Of a stretch of 64,000 bases of DNA, positions 1 to 8,094 are shown in pieces. The stretch lies in the NCBI GenBank assembly GCA_012960035.1, contig DUBZ01000112.1:135518-199517 (forward strand). The letters are read 5' to 3'. The DNA comes from Myxococcales bacterium. GTDB taxonomy: Bacteria; Myxococcota_A; UBA9160; UBA4427. A program made the translations under genes and the position numbers. The notes under the pieces are model-generated. The model ran no database searches, had not been told where the DNA came from, and saw only the letters and a list, made by a program, of their open reading frames with translations. Positions within the stretch are counted from its first letter, which is position 1, and each line of letters starts with the position of its first letter.

Positions 1-239
1 GACTCCGCACCCTTCCCCGCTTCATCAACGGTACCCACCACCTCCATCCCTGCGACATAGGGCAAGGTTGGATTGACGGTCTGATAGCGGCCGTAGCAGC
101 CGTCGATGTCGTTGAAGTTCAGAACCGTGTGACTCACCGCAATGCGGACCTGCCCGGGGCCCGGCAAAGGAGAATCGATCTCGTCGAGTTCCAGAGCCTG
201 GGTGGGCGGGCCGTGTTGATGAACTCTCCAAGCTTTCAT
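1..239 (-). CDS. NAD(P)H:quinone oxidoreductase / zinc-less alcohol dehydrogenase, N-terminal part
   Basis: Only about 79 N-terminal residues are in the window; the gene runs off the left edge. It begins MKAWRVHQHGPP and contains LPGPGQVRIAV, then LNFNDIDGCYGRY and LPYVAGMEVVGTV. This is the GroES-like N-terminal domain of quinone oxidoreductases in the medium-chain dehydrogenase superfamily, which lack the structural zinc. The ATG at 237-239 has a good Shine-Dalgarno (AAAGGAGCG) just upstream. The Rossmann NADPH-binding half is not visible, so the substrate is unknown. A related intact gene lies at 22340-23314. It is divergent from the hydrolase gene that begins near 430. Confidence 0.8.
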   Translation of the reverse strand, partial: MKAWRVHQHGPPTQALELDEIDSPLPGPGQVRIAVSHTVLNFNDIDGCYGRYQTVNPTLPYVAGMEVVGTVDEAGKGAE

Positions 240-256
240 TCGCGCTCCTTTCGCCG

Positions 257-300
257 AAGGCTGTTCATGTGCTCAAGGCTGTTCATGTGCTCAAGGCTGT
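257..300. repeat. 18-bp tandem repeat, two perfect copies plus a partial third
   Basis: The unit AAGGCTGTTCATGTGCTC occurs at 257-274 and 275-292 and starts again at 293 (AAGGCTGT). It sits between the divergent starts of the oxidoreductase and the hydrolase. It is one of several short tandem arrays in this window, each with a different period. Confidence 0.8.
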
Positions 301-429
301 TCGTGATCGTGATCGAGCCTCACCGCGAAGTCAACTCATGTCGCAGCGAACAAGCCGATTCGTAGCGCGTCTTCGAATGCTGCTAGATTTACATTGTGCG
401 CCCAATGCCACACGCGAGGTGGATCTCAA

Positions 430-1242
430 TTGAGTGATGTGATGATTCCGCTTTCGGACGCGGATGCGAATGAAGAAGTCACCATCTACGTGAAGGGGTT
501 TCTCGCGCGCGGAGAAACCCCCGCACACTTCGACTCTTGGTACACCGGCCACACCCAACTCGTAGAGAGTCATGGATGGGCGCCCTATGCCCTGGGCTAC
601 CAATGGGATTCGGGCAAGCTCCAGAAGTTGGCGCTGCCCGTCGCGAGTGCGGCGAAGACGATCTACGACATCTATCGGTTCATTCGACACACCCGCTCGT
701 TTGCGCCGGTTGCCGCGGCAGGTTGGTTCGTCGCAGAACAAGCCGCCGTCATCAGCGCACGCTTTGTCGGTCAGTTCCTCGAAGCACGTAGACAAGCGAG
801 CGCCCGAGCAGAAGATCTTGCATCGCGTTTATCCGACCTGTCCGCGCAGCATTCGCGGGTGCGCGTCGTTGCGCATTCACTGGGCTGCCTTCAGACCGTC
901 GAGGCCGCAGCACTTCTCGCACCAGAAGTACGCCCGCACGAGATCCACTTATGCGCGCCTGCGTGTCTCGAAGTGGATGTCGCGGACAAACTCGATGCCG
1001 TGGCGCGCGAAGTATCTTACGTGTACTACACCAAACTCGACCACGTGCTCGACCTGAGCTTTCGCGCGATCTCCCAGGCCCGCGCCATTGGGGCTTCAGG
1101 TCTTGAAGGCGACTACGCGGGGCTCACGCTCGTTGACGTGTCCCATGCATTCGACTTCTGGGTGCATACCGAATATAAGAACCGCTTCGGCGACATTGCG
1201 ATGCTCGCACCTACACCGTCGCGGGCTCGGCTTTCGAACTAA
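430..1242 (+). CDS. DUF726-like alpha/beta-hydrolase
   Basis: The protein is about 270 aa. A beta-strand (VTIYVKGFLARGE) near the N-terminus is followed by a nucleophile elbow, VRVVAHSLGCLQTVEAA, with Ser in A-H-S-L-G about two thirds along. HLCAPACLEVD follows, and a His in DVSHAFDFW could complete the triad. This layout matches the DUF726/TMCO4-like hydrolases, whose substrates are mostly unknown. The start is uncertain. A TTG at 430 has CGAGGTGG eight bases upstream and is preferred; an upstream TTG at 394 and an ATG at 442 are alternatives. It converges on the Nudix gene, and the two reading frames overlap by 4 bp at 1239-1242. Confidence 0.7.
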   Translation: MSDVMIPLSDADANEEVTIYVKGFLARGETPAHFDSWYTGHTQLVESHGWAPYALGYQWDSGKLQKLALPVASAAKTIYDIYRFIRHTRSFAPVAAAGWFVAEQAAVISARFVGQFLEARRQASARAEDLASRLSDLSAQHSRVRVVAHSLGCLQTVEAAALLAPEVRPHEIHLCAPACLEVDVADKLDAVAREVSYVYYTKLDHVLDLSFRAISQARAIGASGLEGDYAGLTLVDVSHAFDFWVHTEYKNRFGDIAMLAPTPSRARLSN

Positions 1243-1898
1243 GCCTCGCCTGCCGCACGCAATGCGTTCTTCGCTTCAAGTTCGCGCAGGCGCACCCGGC
1301 CTCGCCCCGGCGATCCGCCCGTCGCCCATTCAACCGCTTCAAGAAGCAAGTCTGCGGTGAGCCCGAACACACGGCCTTCGGACACTTCGACCGTCTCGTT
1401 GATGCATGGCGTGGTTCCGATATACACGGTTTCTTCGCTCCGGGCTTCAGGGGAGAGCACTTCAGCAACGCCCACAATCATGATGCGTGCGACTTCATCG
1501 GGGTTCGCGACCAACGTCGGCCTGCCTTTGAGCCAAGCAACCACTGGAACGATGTGGTGCTTCGCACTACTCCACGCGTCGTCGAGCTGTCCCAGCACCT
1601 CGACTTCGCCCGGGTCAAGACCAATTTCTTCATGGGCCTCGCGCACTGCCGCGACGTTCCATGTTTCATCCGCTTCGAGCACACCGCCGGGAAAGGAAAC
1701 CATGCCTCCGTGACTGCGCAGTTTTCGCGCCCGCTCGGTCAGAACGACGAATAGGTCGTCACCCTCGCGCCAAAAAGGAATCAAGACGGCGGCACGACGG
1801 TAGAAAACAGGGACAACCTCTGCGGGAAACGCAAAGCGTTCGCGGTTGGGTAGCGAACGTAGCCGCTGCTCCATCGCCTCGGCCGAAGTGTCCGTCAT
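1239..1898 (-). CDS. CoA pyrophosphatase-type Nudix hydrolase
   Basis: This 219-aa protein carries the Nudix box G-x5-E-x7-REAHEEIGL around residues 71-93. It is preceded by VLTERARKLRSHGGMVSFPG, which is close to the UPF0035 signature of CoA-specific Nudix enzymes (NUDT7/8 and bacterial NudL). Such enzymes cleave CoA or acyl-CoA to 3',5'-ADP and phosphopantetheine and need Mg2+ or Mn2+. The ATG directly follows the stop codon of the upstream sulfotransferase frame (TAGATG), so the two were probably co-transcribed and translationally coupled. A CoA-trimming enzyme fits the acyl-CoA-rich neighbourhood. The exact nucleotide substrate is inferred. Confidence 0.85.
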   Translation of the reverse strand: MTDTSAEAMEQRLRSLPNRERFAFPAEVVPVFYRRAAVLIPFWREGDDLFVVLTERARKLRSHGGMVSFPGGVLEADETWNVAAVREAHEEIGLDPGEVEVLGQLDDAWSSAKHHIVPVVAWLKGRPTLVANPDEVARIMIVGVAEVLSPEARSEETVYIGTTPCINETVEVSEGRVFGLTADLLLEAVEWATGGSPGRGRVRLRELEAKNALRAAGEA

Positions 1899-3157
1899 CT
1901 ACTCAAGCTCGACGCCGTAATGATTGATGTAAGGCGCAAGCCGATTGTGAAGATCTTCCCGGGTGAAGCCCCACTCTTCTGGCGTATAACGATGAACGCC
2001 GAATTTGCCCTTCGGCTTGTCAGCGAGGTAGGCGCGAATTCGCTCGCCGTGCTCGGGGTTGAAGTCTCGCTCCATCGACCCGTAAGCGCGGCGCAAGGTT
2101 TCAACAGGGTCTTTCAAAAGCTTTAAGAAGTGCACATCGACAAAGCGCTTTGGAAAGCCACCCGACTCGCGCAGGGTCACGCTGTCGTTTAACGCATTGC
2201 CGAACACGCCATCGATTACCGCCCGCAACATGTCGAGATCGACTTGATCCGTTCGCATCCACTGCACCATGGCGGTTGTGCTCACCGTCGAAGGCATGGT
2301 CTTCGCGGGGTCGCGATGCGTTTGAACGACCCAAGCATCGGGATAAGTTTCAAAGAGCATCGGAAGATTGCCGAGATGCCCCGGCGTCTTCAGCAGCCAA
2401 GTGCAACTGGGATTGTTGCGCTGAAGGAACTGAAGCATGTGTCGATGAAACGGGTAGTCGCGATCCATCTCAGGAACCCACTCCCCAAGCTTGGCAATCA
2501 TGGCCCAGTGGGGCCCCGTAAAGCTCGGCATGCAGAGCGTCACGCATTCCACGGGGAGGTCAGACCGCAGTTCGTGAATCGCCGCAAACTCGGGTTGAAG
2601 GTCCGCCCAGAGTTCTTGCTCAAACTCACTGAGCTGCAACCGTTCGTCGCCCGCTTCATCCCCGTCCCCTGCGTGGGCGACGGGATGTAGTGCCTGCCAT
2701 GCTGCGGGTGCGACGAGATCGGGGTCAAGAGAGAGCAGCTCAAACAGGATTGAAGTCCCCGAACGTGCGGGCCCGTGACGATCACCGGCGCAGCAACCTT
2801 GCCATCGAGGATCGCTGGCTTGTTGTCCACTTCGTGGGTCATCAACAGACGAGAGCGAACGGAACGCAAAAGCTCTCCCTTGGTGAGGAGACGGCCCAGC
2901 AAATGCAAGTCACCCGTGTCGATCGAGCGAGCGAGCCGTAGAAACGCGTCTTGCCAATGAGGATCTCCGAAGTCGCCCTTCGGCATTCCACCCGCTGCCC
3001 GCACACCGGTTTCGACAAGCGCGTCGGCGTCTATCGGAACGAGATCACGGAGCGACGCCCCGCTGGCCTCTACGATGGAATTCAAGCGTCTCACCCAAGC
3101 GGGTCGTTCGTATCGCTGCGCCATAGGTTTAAGTCCGGTGGGTTCCTCGCCTTGCAT
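1899..3157 (-). pseudogene. PAPS-type sulfotransferase broken by a 1-nt frameshift in the phosphosulfate loop
   Basis: Two overlapping frames together encode one sulfotransferase. The N-terminal frame starts at ATG 3157 (SD GGGAGGA, protein MQGEEPTGLKP...) and is intact to GKVAAPVIVTGP at residue 130. The next frame continues RSGTSILFELLSLDPDL and runs to 1899, with LLKTPGHLGNLP and VVQTHRDPAKTMPS, the family's second and third motifs. Restoring one base between 2768 and 2769 gives GPARSGTS, the 5'-phosphosulfate-binding loop. The repaired gene would be 1260 nt, or 419 aa, exactly the length of the intact relative at 19824-21083. It is either a recent inactivation or a sequencing error. The downstream Nudix start abuts its stop codon. 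Confidence 0.85.
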
Positions 3158-3463
3158 TGCGTCCTCCCGCGTTCGCACGCGTCCCGCTCAGGTTTCTCTT
3201 GGTTTGTCGTGATGTATCGCTGTTCGTCGTTGTTCTTGGCCGTTCTTCACCGTTCTTCGCTATGAGGCGATGAGGATATGTCAGGCCCACTCATCACAGC
3301 AACCAACGTGAGTCCTTCACAAAGGCGAACTCGCTCACCTTGTTCTAGTCTGACGGGCCTCGTCGCCGCACCGCCTCCGCGCGGTCGCGCCTTCGCCTCG
3401 ATTGCAAACTCAATGATTGCAATCTCAACGACATCAAAATCAACGACAGCAAAGGATTCCACC
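3158..3463. other. Intergenic divergent region carrying two tandem-repeat arrays
   Basis: This is the spacer between the sulfotransferase and the luciferase-like gene; no gene is seen in it. At 3191-3260 there are seven degenerate copies of a 10-bp unit (for example TGTTCTTGGC, CGTTCTTCAC, CGTTCTTCGC). At 3405-3459 there is a 15-bp unit beginning at 3405, 3420, 3435 and 3450 (for example CAAAATCAACGACAG), ending four bases before the ATG at 3464. Promoters for both genes must lie here, but no consensus was identified. Confidence 0.65.
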
Positions 3464-4375
3464 ATGCGTATTGGCGTTATGTCCGGTGCAACACCCGGCC
3501 CCGATGGCACCCTCGACGGACTCGTCACCCGAGCCAAAGACCTCGAAGCCCGCGGCTTTCACGCGATCTGGATGGCCAACATTTTCGGCCACGACGCCAT
3601 CTTGGCCCAGTCGATTGTCGGCCGAGAAACAGAGCGCATTGAACTCGGCACCGCGGTGGTCCCGAGTTATCCGCGACACCCCCACGCCATGGCGCAGCAA
3701 TGCCTCACCGCACAGGAAGCGTGCGGCGGACGCTTTACTTTGGGCCTCGGTCTTTCCCATCAGCTGGTCATCGAAAACATGTTCGGCATGTCGTACGAAA
3801 AGCCGGCCCGCCACATGCGCGAATACATGGAAGTGCTCGGACCGCTGCTCCGCGGCGAACCGGCGGCCTTTGACGGAACGCAGTACAAGGTCCACGCATC
3901 TGTTGACGTTCCCGGGGCGGCACCCGTTGGCGTTTTGATCGCGGCTCTCGGCGACCATATGTTGAAGATCGCGGGGCGGACTTCCGACGGAACCATTTTG
4001 TGGATGACCGGCGCCAAGACGATTGAAACCCATATTGGCCCCAAGATCCGTGCTGCAGCGAGCGAAGCGGGCCGACCTGAGCCGCGCATCGTTGCGGGTT
4101 TCCCGATCGCCGTGACGGACAATCCGGACAGGGTGCGCGAAAAGATCTCCAAGGGGATGGCGATGTACGGCACCCTTCCCTCTTACCGTGCCATGCTCGA
4201 CAAAGAAGGCGCAGCCGGTCCTGCGGACATCGCCATCGTGGGCAACGAGTCGGAAGTTTCCAAATCGCTCGATCGCTTACGCGATGTCGGCGTGACCGAC
4301 TTTGACGCCGCGATCTTCCCCGCCGAAGACAACACCGATCGTCGAACGATCGAGTTGTTGCAAAGTCAGCTCTAA
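3464..4375 (+). CDS. Luciferase-like (LLM-class) flavin/F420-dependent oxidoreductase
   Basis: This 303-aa protein starts MRIGVMSGATPGPDGTLDG and shows the TIM-barrel pattern of bacterial luciferase-like monooxygenases. GFHAIWMANIFGHDA is followed by RIELGTAVVPSYPRHPHAMA, then GGRFTLGLGLSHQLVIENMFG and VLIAALGDHMLKIAGRTSDG. The last element resembles the F420-dependent subgroup (MSMEG_2249/Rv-type), so F420 or FMN could be the cofactor. The chosen ATG has AAAGGA seven bases upstream; an in-frame extension to 3278 would translate a tandem repeat and is unlikely. It probably reduces or oxygenates a small organic substrate. Confidence 0.85.
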   Translation: MRIGVMSGATPGPDGTLDGLVTRAKDLEARGFHAIWMANIFGHDAILAQSIVGRETERIELGTAVVPSYPRHPHAMAQQCLTAQEACGGRFTLGLGLSHQLVIENMFGMSYEKPARHMREYMEVLGPLLRGEPAAFDGTQYKVHASVDVPGAAPVGVLIAALGDHMLKIAGRTSDGTILWMTGAKTIETHIGPKIRAAASEAGRPEPRIVAGFPIAVTDNPDRVREKISKGMAMYGTLPSYRAMLDKEGAAGPADIAIVGNESEVSKSLDRLRDVGVTDFDAAIFPAEDNTDRRTIELLQSQL

Positions 4376-4409
4376 ACGAAGGCGAGGTACCCGAGAAGCG
4401 AGATTTCGC

Positions 4410-4605
4410 CTAGATCCCGTGCCGCTTGAGCTTGGTGAACAATGTCCGTTCGCCGATGCCGAGTCCGTTCTCGGCAACCGACTTATTGTCGTCGGTTGCG
4501 CAGAGCGCGCGCGGGATCACATGCCGCTCCGTTCCCCTCCGTCCTCAAGGTCTGTCGAATTCGACCCTGCCCTGCTGACGTCGGAAAAACGCATGAGTTC
4601 GCGAG
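4410..4605 (-). pseudogene. Remnant of an NtrC-family sigma-54 activator C-terminus (Fis-type HTH)
   Basis: Reading the minus strand towards the stop TAG at 4410 gives ERHVIPRALCATDDN, KSVAENGLGIGERTLF and TKLKRHGI. This is the Fis-like helix-turn-helix pattern of NtrC-type enhancer-binding proteins (A-L-x6-K-x-x-A-A-x-x-L-G-I-x-x-R-T-L-x-x-K-L-K). In a shifted frame just upstream come SRELMRFSDVSRAG and LEDGGER, matching the RELRN and LEEVER linker of the same family. At least one indel (about 4525-4540) and loss of the AAA+ domain make this a fossil. It lies between two intact genes and would not encode a functional regulator. Confidence 0.6.
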
Positions 4606-4618
4606 ACTGAAGCGAAGG

Positions 4619-5644
4619 TCAAGCCGAAGACGATGACGCTTGCTTCGCCTGACTATTCGGCTCAGCCATTGACGCACGAAGTGCGGGCAGGTCCTTCAAG
4701 TACGGCAGACCGATAAGCGCGCGGAGCAGCAGCAACGCCACCGGAAACGTAAAGCCGAACGCAAGCACCGACGCCTCGTCACCATAGGGCGAGTAGAAGT
4801 ACAGCATCGCGGCTTGCTGAGTCCCCAGACCCGCGGGCGTGAAGGGCAAAGCAGCCGACATCATCACGGCCGGCGTGCTCGCCGCGGCGAAGCTGAGTGG
4901 CAGTTCAACGCCGAACGCGGAGCAGCCCATCCAAAAGACACCGATGAATACCGAAAAGTAGACCGACTTCAGCGCGATCAAGATCGCCACGTCTTTGATC
5001 ACGGCTTTACGGTGAGACTGAAAAACGCCCAGGCCGCGGAGCCGCGTGGCCCAGCTGTAGCTCCCCCAGTTGCTCATCATGAAAGCAAGTGAGATCGCTG
5101 TCACCACCACGACGCCAAGTCCAATGTTGCGAATCGATGTGGCTGCGGTGGAAGCAGGGAGGAGCAGCGCACCGAAACCCGCAAAGCCCGCGAGCACCAT
5201 GCCGTCGATCGACTGATAGAAGAGCATCGTACTCGTTGACTCCACTGCGCCGATCTTCTTCGATGTCCGCAGATGCAGAATCACTGCGGCCGTTCCCAAG
5301 TTCCAATTGATCGGCGTCAGCAGGTAGGTCATTCCCCGAAGAGACCGAGCTTCCGCCCAACTGACTTCCGCATTGAAACGGGAAAACAAAAATGCAAACG
5401 CGGCAGAGTCGATGAGGAACCAGAGAACTACCGCGATCAACATCACAGGGATGAAAACTTCGAGGCGCGCCGACTGCGCGGCCCTCCACGTGTCTTCAAA
5501 GTCAACCGCTTCGAAGATGAAGTAGAAGATCAAAGCGGTGACAAGCCACGGCGCCGCCTGCTTCAGGCCAGCGACAACCTGAGAAGGTTTCATTTCGATG
5601 CTCTGTTCGGGGGCACCGGAGGTCTGCTTCGAGGGAATGGTCAT
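4619..5644 (-). CDS. Lysylphosphatidylglycerol-synthase-type (UPF0104) integral membrane protein
   Basis: The protein is about 341 aa with many hydrophobic segments, including WLVTALIFYFIFEAV, VMLIAVVLWFLIDSAAFAF, IGLGVVVVTAISLAFMM and FPVALLLLRALIGLPYL. A conserved-looking loop, LPFTPAGLGTQQAAMLYF, resembles the P-x-G-x-G-x-x-E element of the LPG_synthase_TM/UPF0104 family. Here Gln stands where Glu is usual. Members flip or transfer lipids, or serve as membrane modules of aminoacyl-PG synthases; this copy has no soluble synthase domain. The start is uncertain: ATG 5644 (MTIPSKQTS) or ATG 5599 (MKPSQVVAG), neither with a clear Shine-Dalgarno. A specific function cannot be given. Confidence 0.7.
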   Translation of the reverse strand: MTIPSKQTSGAPEQSIEMKPSQVVAGLKQAAPWLVTALIFYFIFEAVDFEDTWRAAQSARLEVFIPVMLIAVVLWFLIDSAAFAFLFSRFNAEVSWAEARSLRGMTYLLTPINWNLGTAAVILHLRTSKKIGAVESTSTMLFYQSIDGMVLAGFAGFGALLLPASTAATSIRNIGLGVVVVTAISLAFMMSNWGSYSWATRLRGLGVFQSHRKAVIKDVAILIALKSVYFSVFIGVFWMGCSAFGVELPLSFAAASTPAVMMSAALPFTPAGLGTQQAAMLYFYSPYGDEASVLAFGFTFPVALLLLRALIGLPYLKDLPALRASMAEPNSQAKQASSSSA

Positions 5645-5809
5645 GGGCGAAGCATCGCAAATACCTCGACACAAATCGTGGTGCAAACGTGCAAAAGTGA
5701 GTCGGCAGCCGATCGCTTCGATGTGCTGCCGACGCTATGGCCCGCCCCGTCGATCAATCAATTTCACAAGCAAAATCGCATTCGACTTCAGCAGCGTGCA
5801 GGAGACCTC

Positions 5810-6060
5810 ATGAGTTTTACATCCGATGTTTTTTCAATTGAACGTGACGGACACGTCGCCACGCTATGGCTTGACCGCCCGGAAAAACGCAACGCCATGG
5901 CGGCGAGTTTCTGGCACGACCTCCCCTACGCAATGGCAGAGCTCGGGGACGACCCCGACGTGCGCGCGGTCGTGTTGGCCGCCAAAGGCAAAAGCTTTTG
6001 TGTCGGCCTTGATCTCACTGCGCTTGCCGGTGCGGGCATCGGACTCCAGCGGGCGAAGCC
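5810..6060 (+). pseudogene. Enoyl-CoA hydratase (crotonase), N-terminal fragment
   Basis: A perfect CAGGAG Shine-Dalgarno precedes an ATG and a normal crotonase N-terminus: SIERDGHVATLWLDRPEKRN, AVVLAAKGKSFCVGLDL and ALAGAGIGLQRA. This covers the acyl-CoA-binding loop and the first half of the oxyanion hole. After about residue 80 the similarity stops. The frame stays open to 6304 but encodes unrelated residues, so a 164-aa non-functional product could still be made. It lacks the second oxyanion glycine and the catalytic acid region. The break point coincides with a small inverted repeat (GCGGGCGAAGCCCGC near 6048-6063) and with the start of a different gene remnant. Confidence 0.75.
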
Positions 6061-6075
6061 CGCCTCTCACGCGGA

Positions 6076-6210
6076 AGCCAACCTGCAGCAAATCCGAACG
6101 ACGCGTTCGTTCCAGGCCGCCAATACGTCGAAGTCGACGATGGCTACACGTTCGTCTCAGAAGACCAACCAGACACCTTGGCGAAACACATCCACCACTT
6201 CCTCGGCTAA
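6076..6210 (+). pseudogene. Alpha/beta-hydrolase, C-terminal fragment
   Basis: In a different frame from the preceding crotonase fragment, codons up to the TAA at 6208-6210 read PAANPNDAFVPGRQYVEVDD then GYTFVSEDQPDTLAKHIHHF-LG. This resembles the last helix and strand of haloalkane-dehalogenase or epoxide-hydrolase-like proteins (R-x-Y-V-E-V ... F-x-x-E-D-x-P-x-x-L-A-x-x-I-x-x-F). In this copy the expected catalytic His near GYTF is not evident. It appears to be the 3' end of a gene whose front, together with the back of the crotonase, was deleted. The family call rests on a short stretch. Confidence 0.5.
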
Positions 6211-6269
6211 CGCGCTGGCACCGGGTCGCATGACTAAAACGCACTGCCAGAACCTACGACCAGAACGCC

Positions 6270-6935
6270 CTACCAGAAAAAGACGCTTTCGCTGTTGCGC
6301 TTGAGTTGGCGGATGAGCGCACCAATCGCTTCCCTGGGCTCAATGGCGTCGAGCTTGGCCTCCACCGCCGCGTCGATCGTTTCATAGCGGCGGATCGGCG
6401 GAGGCGGAGAGAGTTCGGCCGGTTCGTCGCCCTCGCGCAGCGTCAGGCCAAGCGATCCGTCGCCCGTGACGTCCACCACCCATCGCCCTGGCGACAGCGA
6501 TCGGTACGCAGCCTTGCCGTGACTTTCGCCCTCGTTATCCCAGTCAACGTCTACAAAGCGCGGGTCGATGAGCATGCCCTCTTCGGGGGCCGTGGTGTCG
6601 TCGAACAAGCGACGGATCCAGAGCCGCCCGTTCAACACCACGTAGTCGACATAAATTTCGCGACTTGGATCGTAGGGAGATTCGAGGGTCTGGAGTTCGC
6701 CCTCTGCTGTGCGAATCACGACCGTCAGCTTCTGCTCTTTTACCCACAGTTCCGTCACCGCCGTACGGCGGATCGCTTGGTTGTAACGGTCACGAAGTGC
6801 CTCGTAGTCTGAGCCGAGTTCCTCGAGTCGCTCTCGGTAGACCTCGGTTTCGATCGCCGCTTCGACTAGCCGCAAGGAAGCAAACGCGGCTGCGATCACC
6901 AGCACGCCAAGCAGAATATTCAAAATACGTGTCAT
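6270..6935 (-). CDS. Membrane-anchored hypothetical protein
   Basis: A 221-aa protein of no recognised family. The N-terminus MTRILNILLGVLVIAAAFAS is a single hydrophobic anchor, followed by an acidic, helical segment (VYRERLEELGSDYEALRDRY) that could form a short coiled coil. The soluble part has beta-rich stretches (LWVKEQKLTVVIRTAEGEL, GRWVVDVTGDGSLGLTL) and ends with AIGALIRQLKRNSESVFFW. It was probably inserted in the inner membrane with the bulk in the periplasm. The ATG at 6935 is preceded by a G-rich stretch. It is divergent from the methyltransferase at 7087. Confidence 0.6.
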   Translation of the reverse strand: MTRILNILLGVLVIAAAFASLRLVEAAIETEVYRERLEELGSDYEALRDRYNQAIRRTAVTELWVKEQKLTVVIRTAEGELQTLESPYDPSREIYVDYVVLNGRLWIRRLFDDTTAPEEGMLIDPRFVDVDWDNEGESHGKAAYRSLSPGRWVVDVTGDGSLGLTLREGDEPAELSPPPPIRRYETIDAAVEAKLDAIEPREAIGALIRQLKRNSESVFFW

Positions 6936-7086
6936 GAGCCGGCCCCCCGTCGAGCGCCCAGATGCTACGCGACCGCCCCACGCTTGGCTATCCACGCCCT
7001 CGCTGGGGAATCAGTCGCGTTCGAATGACCTATCGGCGCGCGTTCGATGGGATAAAGTGTCTATGCACACACGCCAAGGAGATCAC

Positions 7087-7707
7087 ATGGGGTTCTACGA
7101 AAATCGCATCCTTCCACACTTCATCGATAAGGCCTGCAGCGCGCCCCCGATCTTGAAGCAGCGTCAAAAAGTGGTGCCGCTCGCAACGGGTCGAGTCCTC
7201 GAAATCGGAATGGGCTCGGGCATCAACCTTCAGTACTACAACCCAGACCAAGTCGACTTTGTGTTCGGCCTCGAACCCAGCGAGGGCATGCGCCGAAAGG
7301 CACAGGCGAACCTTGCAGCGTCACCGGTCGAAGTCCGGTGGCTCGACCTGCCGGGCGAAGAAGTTCCTCTCGACGACAAGAGCGTCGACACCGTTGTGCT
7401 CACCTTCACACTTTGCACGATCCCCGACTTTCGGGCGGCGCTCGCGCAGATGCGACGTGTGCTCAAACCGGGCGGCACGCTCCTCTTCTGTGAGCACGGA
7501 GAAGCGCCGGACGTATCGGTAAGTCGCTGGCAGGCGCGGGTCAATCCGTTTTGGAAGAAGATCGGCGGCGGCTGCAACCTCAACCGTCCGATCCCGACCT
7601 GCATCGAAGACGCGGGTTTCAAGATCGGAAAGCTCGAATCGAGATACTTGCCTCAGACACCGCGAATCGCTGGGTTCAACTATTGGGGTAGCGCTACCCA
7701 CGGCTGA
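7087..7707 (+). CDS. Class I SAM-dependent methyltransferase (UbiE/METTL7-like)
   Basis: This is a 206-aa enzyme with motif I VLEIGMGSGINLQYYN near residue 37. An acidic strand end (FGLEPSEGMRRKA) and motif II-like DKSVDTVVLTFTLCTIPDFR follow, then the post-II RRVLKPGGTLLFCEHGEA. The C-terminal NPFWKKIGGGCNLNRPIP is typical of METTL7-like and phospholipid methyltransferase relatives. Start ATG 7087 has AAGGAGATCAC directly upstream; an earlier ATG at 7063 is possible. The methyl acceptor cannot be predicted. A strong stem-loop terminator follows at 7741-7784. Confidence 0.85.
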   Translation: MGFYENRILPHFIDKACSAPPILKQRQKVVPLATGRVLEIGMGSGINLQYYNPDQVDFVFGLEPSEGMRRKAQANLAASPVEVRWLDLPGEEVPLDDKSVDTVVLTFTLCTIPDFRAALAQMRRVLKPGGTLLFCEHGEAPDVSVSRWQARVNPFWKKIGGGCNLNRPIPTCIEDAGFKIGKLESRYLPQTPRIAGFNYWGSATHG

Positions 7708-7740
7708 ACGCCGACGAAGGGCTCAATCTCGCGAAGAAGC

Positions 7741-7784
7741 AAAAAGGCCGCCACGAACTTTCGGTTCAAGGCGGCCTCTTTGTA
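7741..7784 (+). terminator. Rho-independent terminator after the methyltransferase gene
   Basis: AGGCCGCC at 7745-7752 pairs perfectly with GGCGGCCT at 7770-7777. The loop is 17 nt, with an A-run before the stem and CTTTGT after it. It begins 34 bp beyond the methyltransferase stop. It would also work weakly in the reverse direction because of the leading A-run. Confidence 0.75.
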
Positions 7785-8094
7785 GGTCGTGTATCCGCCA
7801 AAATCTTCTACTTCTGCGTTCAACTACGTTTTCCAACGATGTTTTCCAAGTCAATCTTCCAACTACATCTTCACGTACTTTCCAAGCGCGCAGGAAGCGC
7901 ACGTCCTCGCGGAATCGCCACAGGCTGCTCAGCCCGGATCGCTGCGACACGAGCCCCGCCACGAAAGCGAGCCGTCCTCCCAGATACGCGCCGAGGTGCC
8001 CATCGAAATGGAGTGTTTCTCTTCGATGCACCGGAGCCGGCGGATCATCGCCCCCAGAAGCGTTCCTTCCCATGAATGGTTTGTGTAAAGTACT
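7785..8094. other. Non-coding spacer with a 13-bp degenerate tandem repeat
   Basis: No gene is supported here. From 7802 to about 7885 the element N-T-N-T-T-C-C-A-A recurs every 13 bp (7802, 7815, 7828, 7841, 7854, 7867). The clearest copies are GTTTTCCAA at 7828 and 7841. The remainder up to the SnoaL-like gene has no recognisable coding pattern or RNA motif. Confidence 0.6.

Noticed and set aside
3278-3463. N-terminal extension of the luciferase-like protein
   Set aside because: It would translate the 15-bp repeat array, and homologues begin at MRIGVMSG.
5273-5809. Upstream in-frame extension of the crotonase fragment
   Set aside because: It overlaps the antisense of the LPG-synthase-type gene, and the strong Shine-Dalgarno sits right before ATG 5810.
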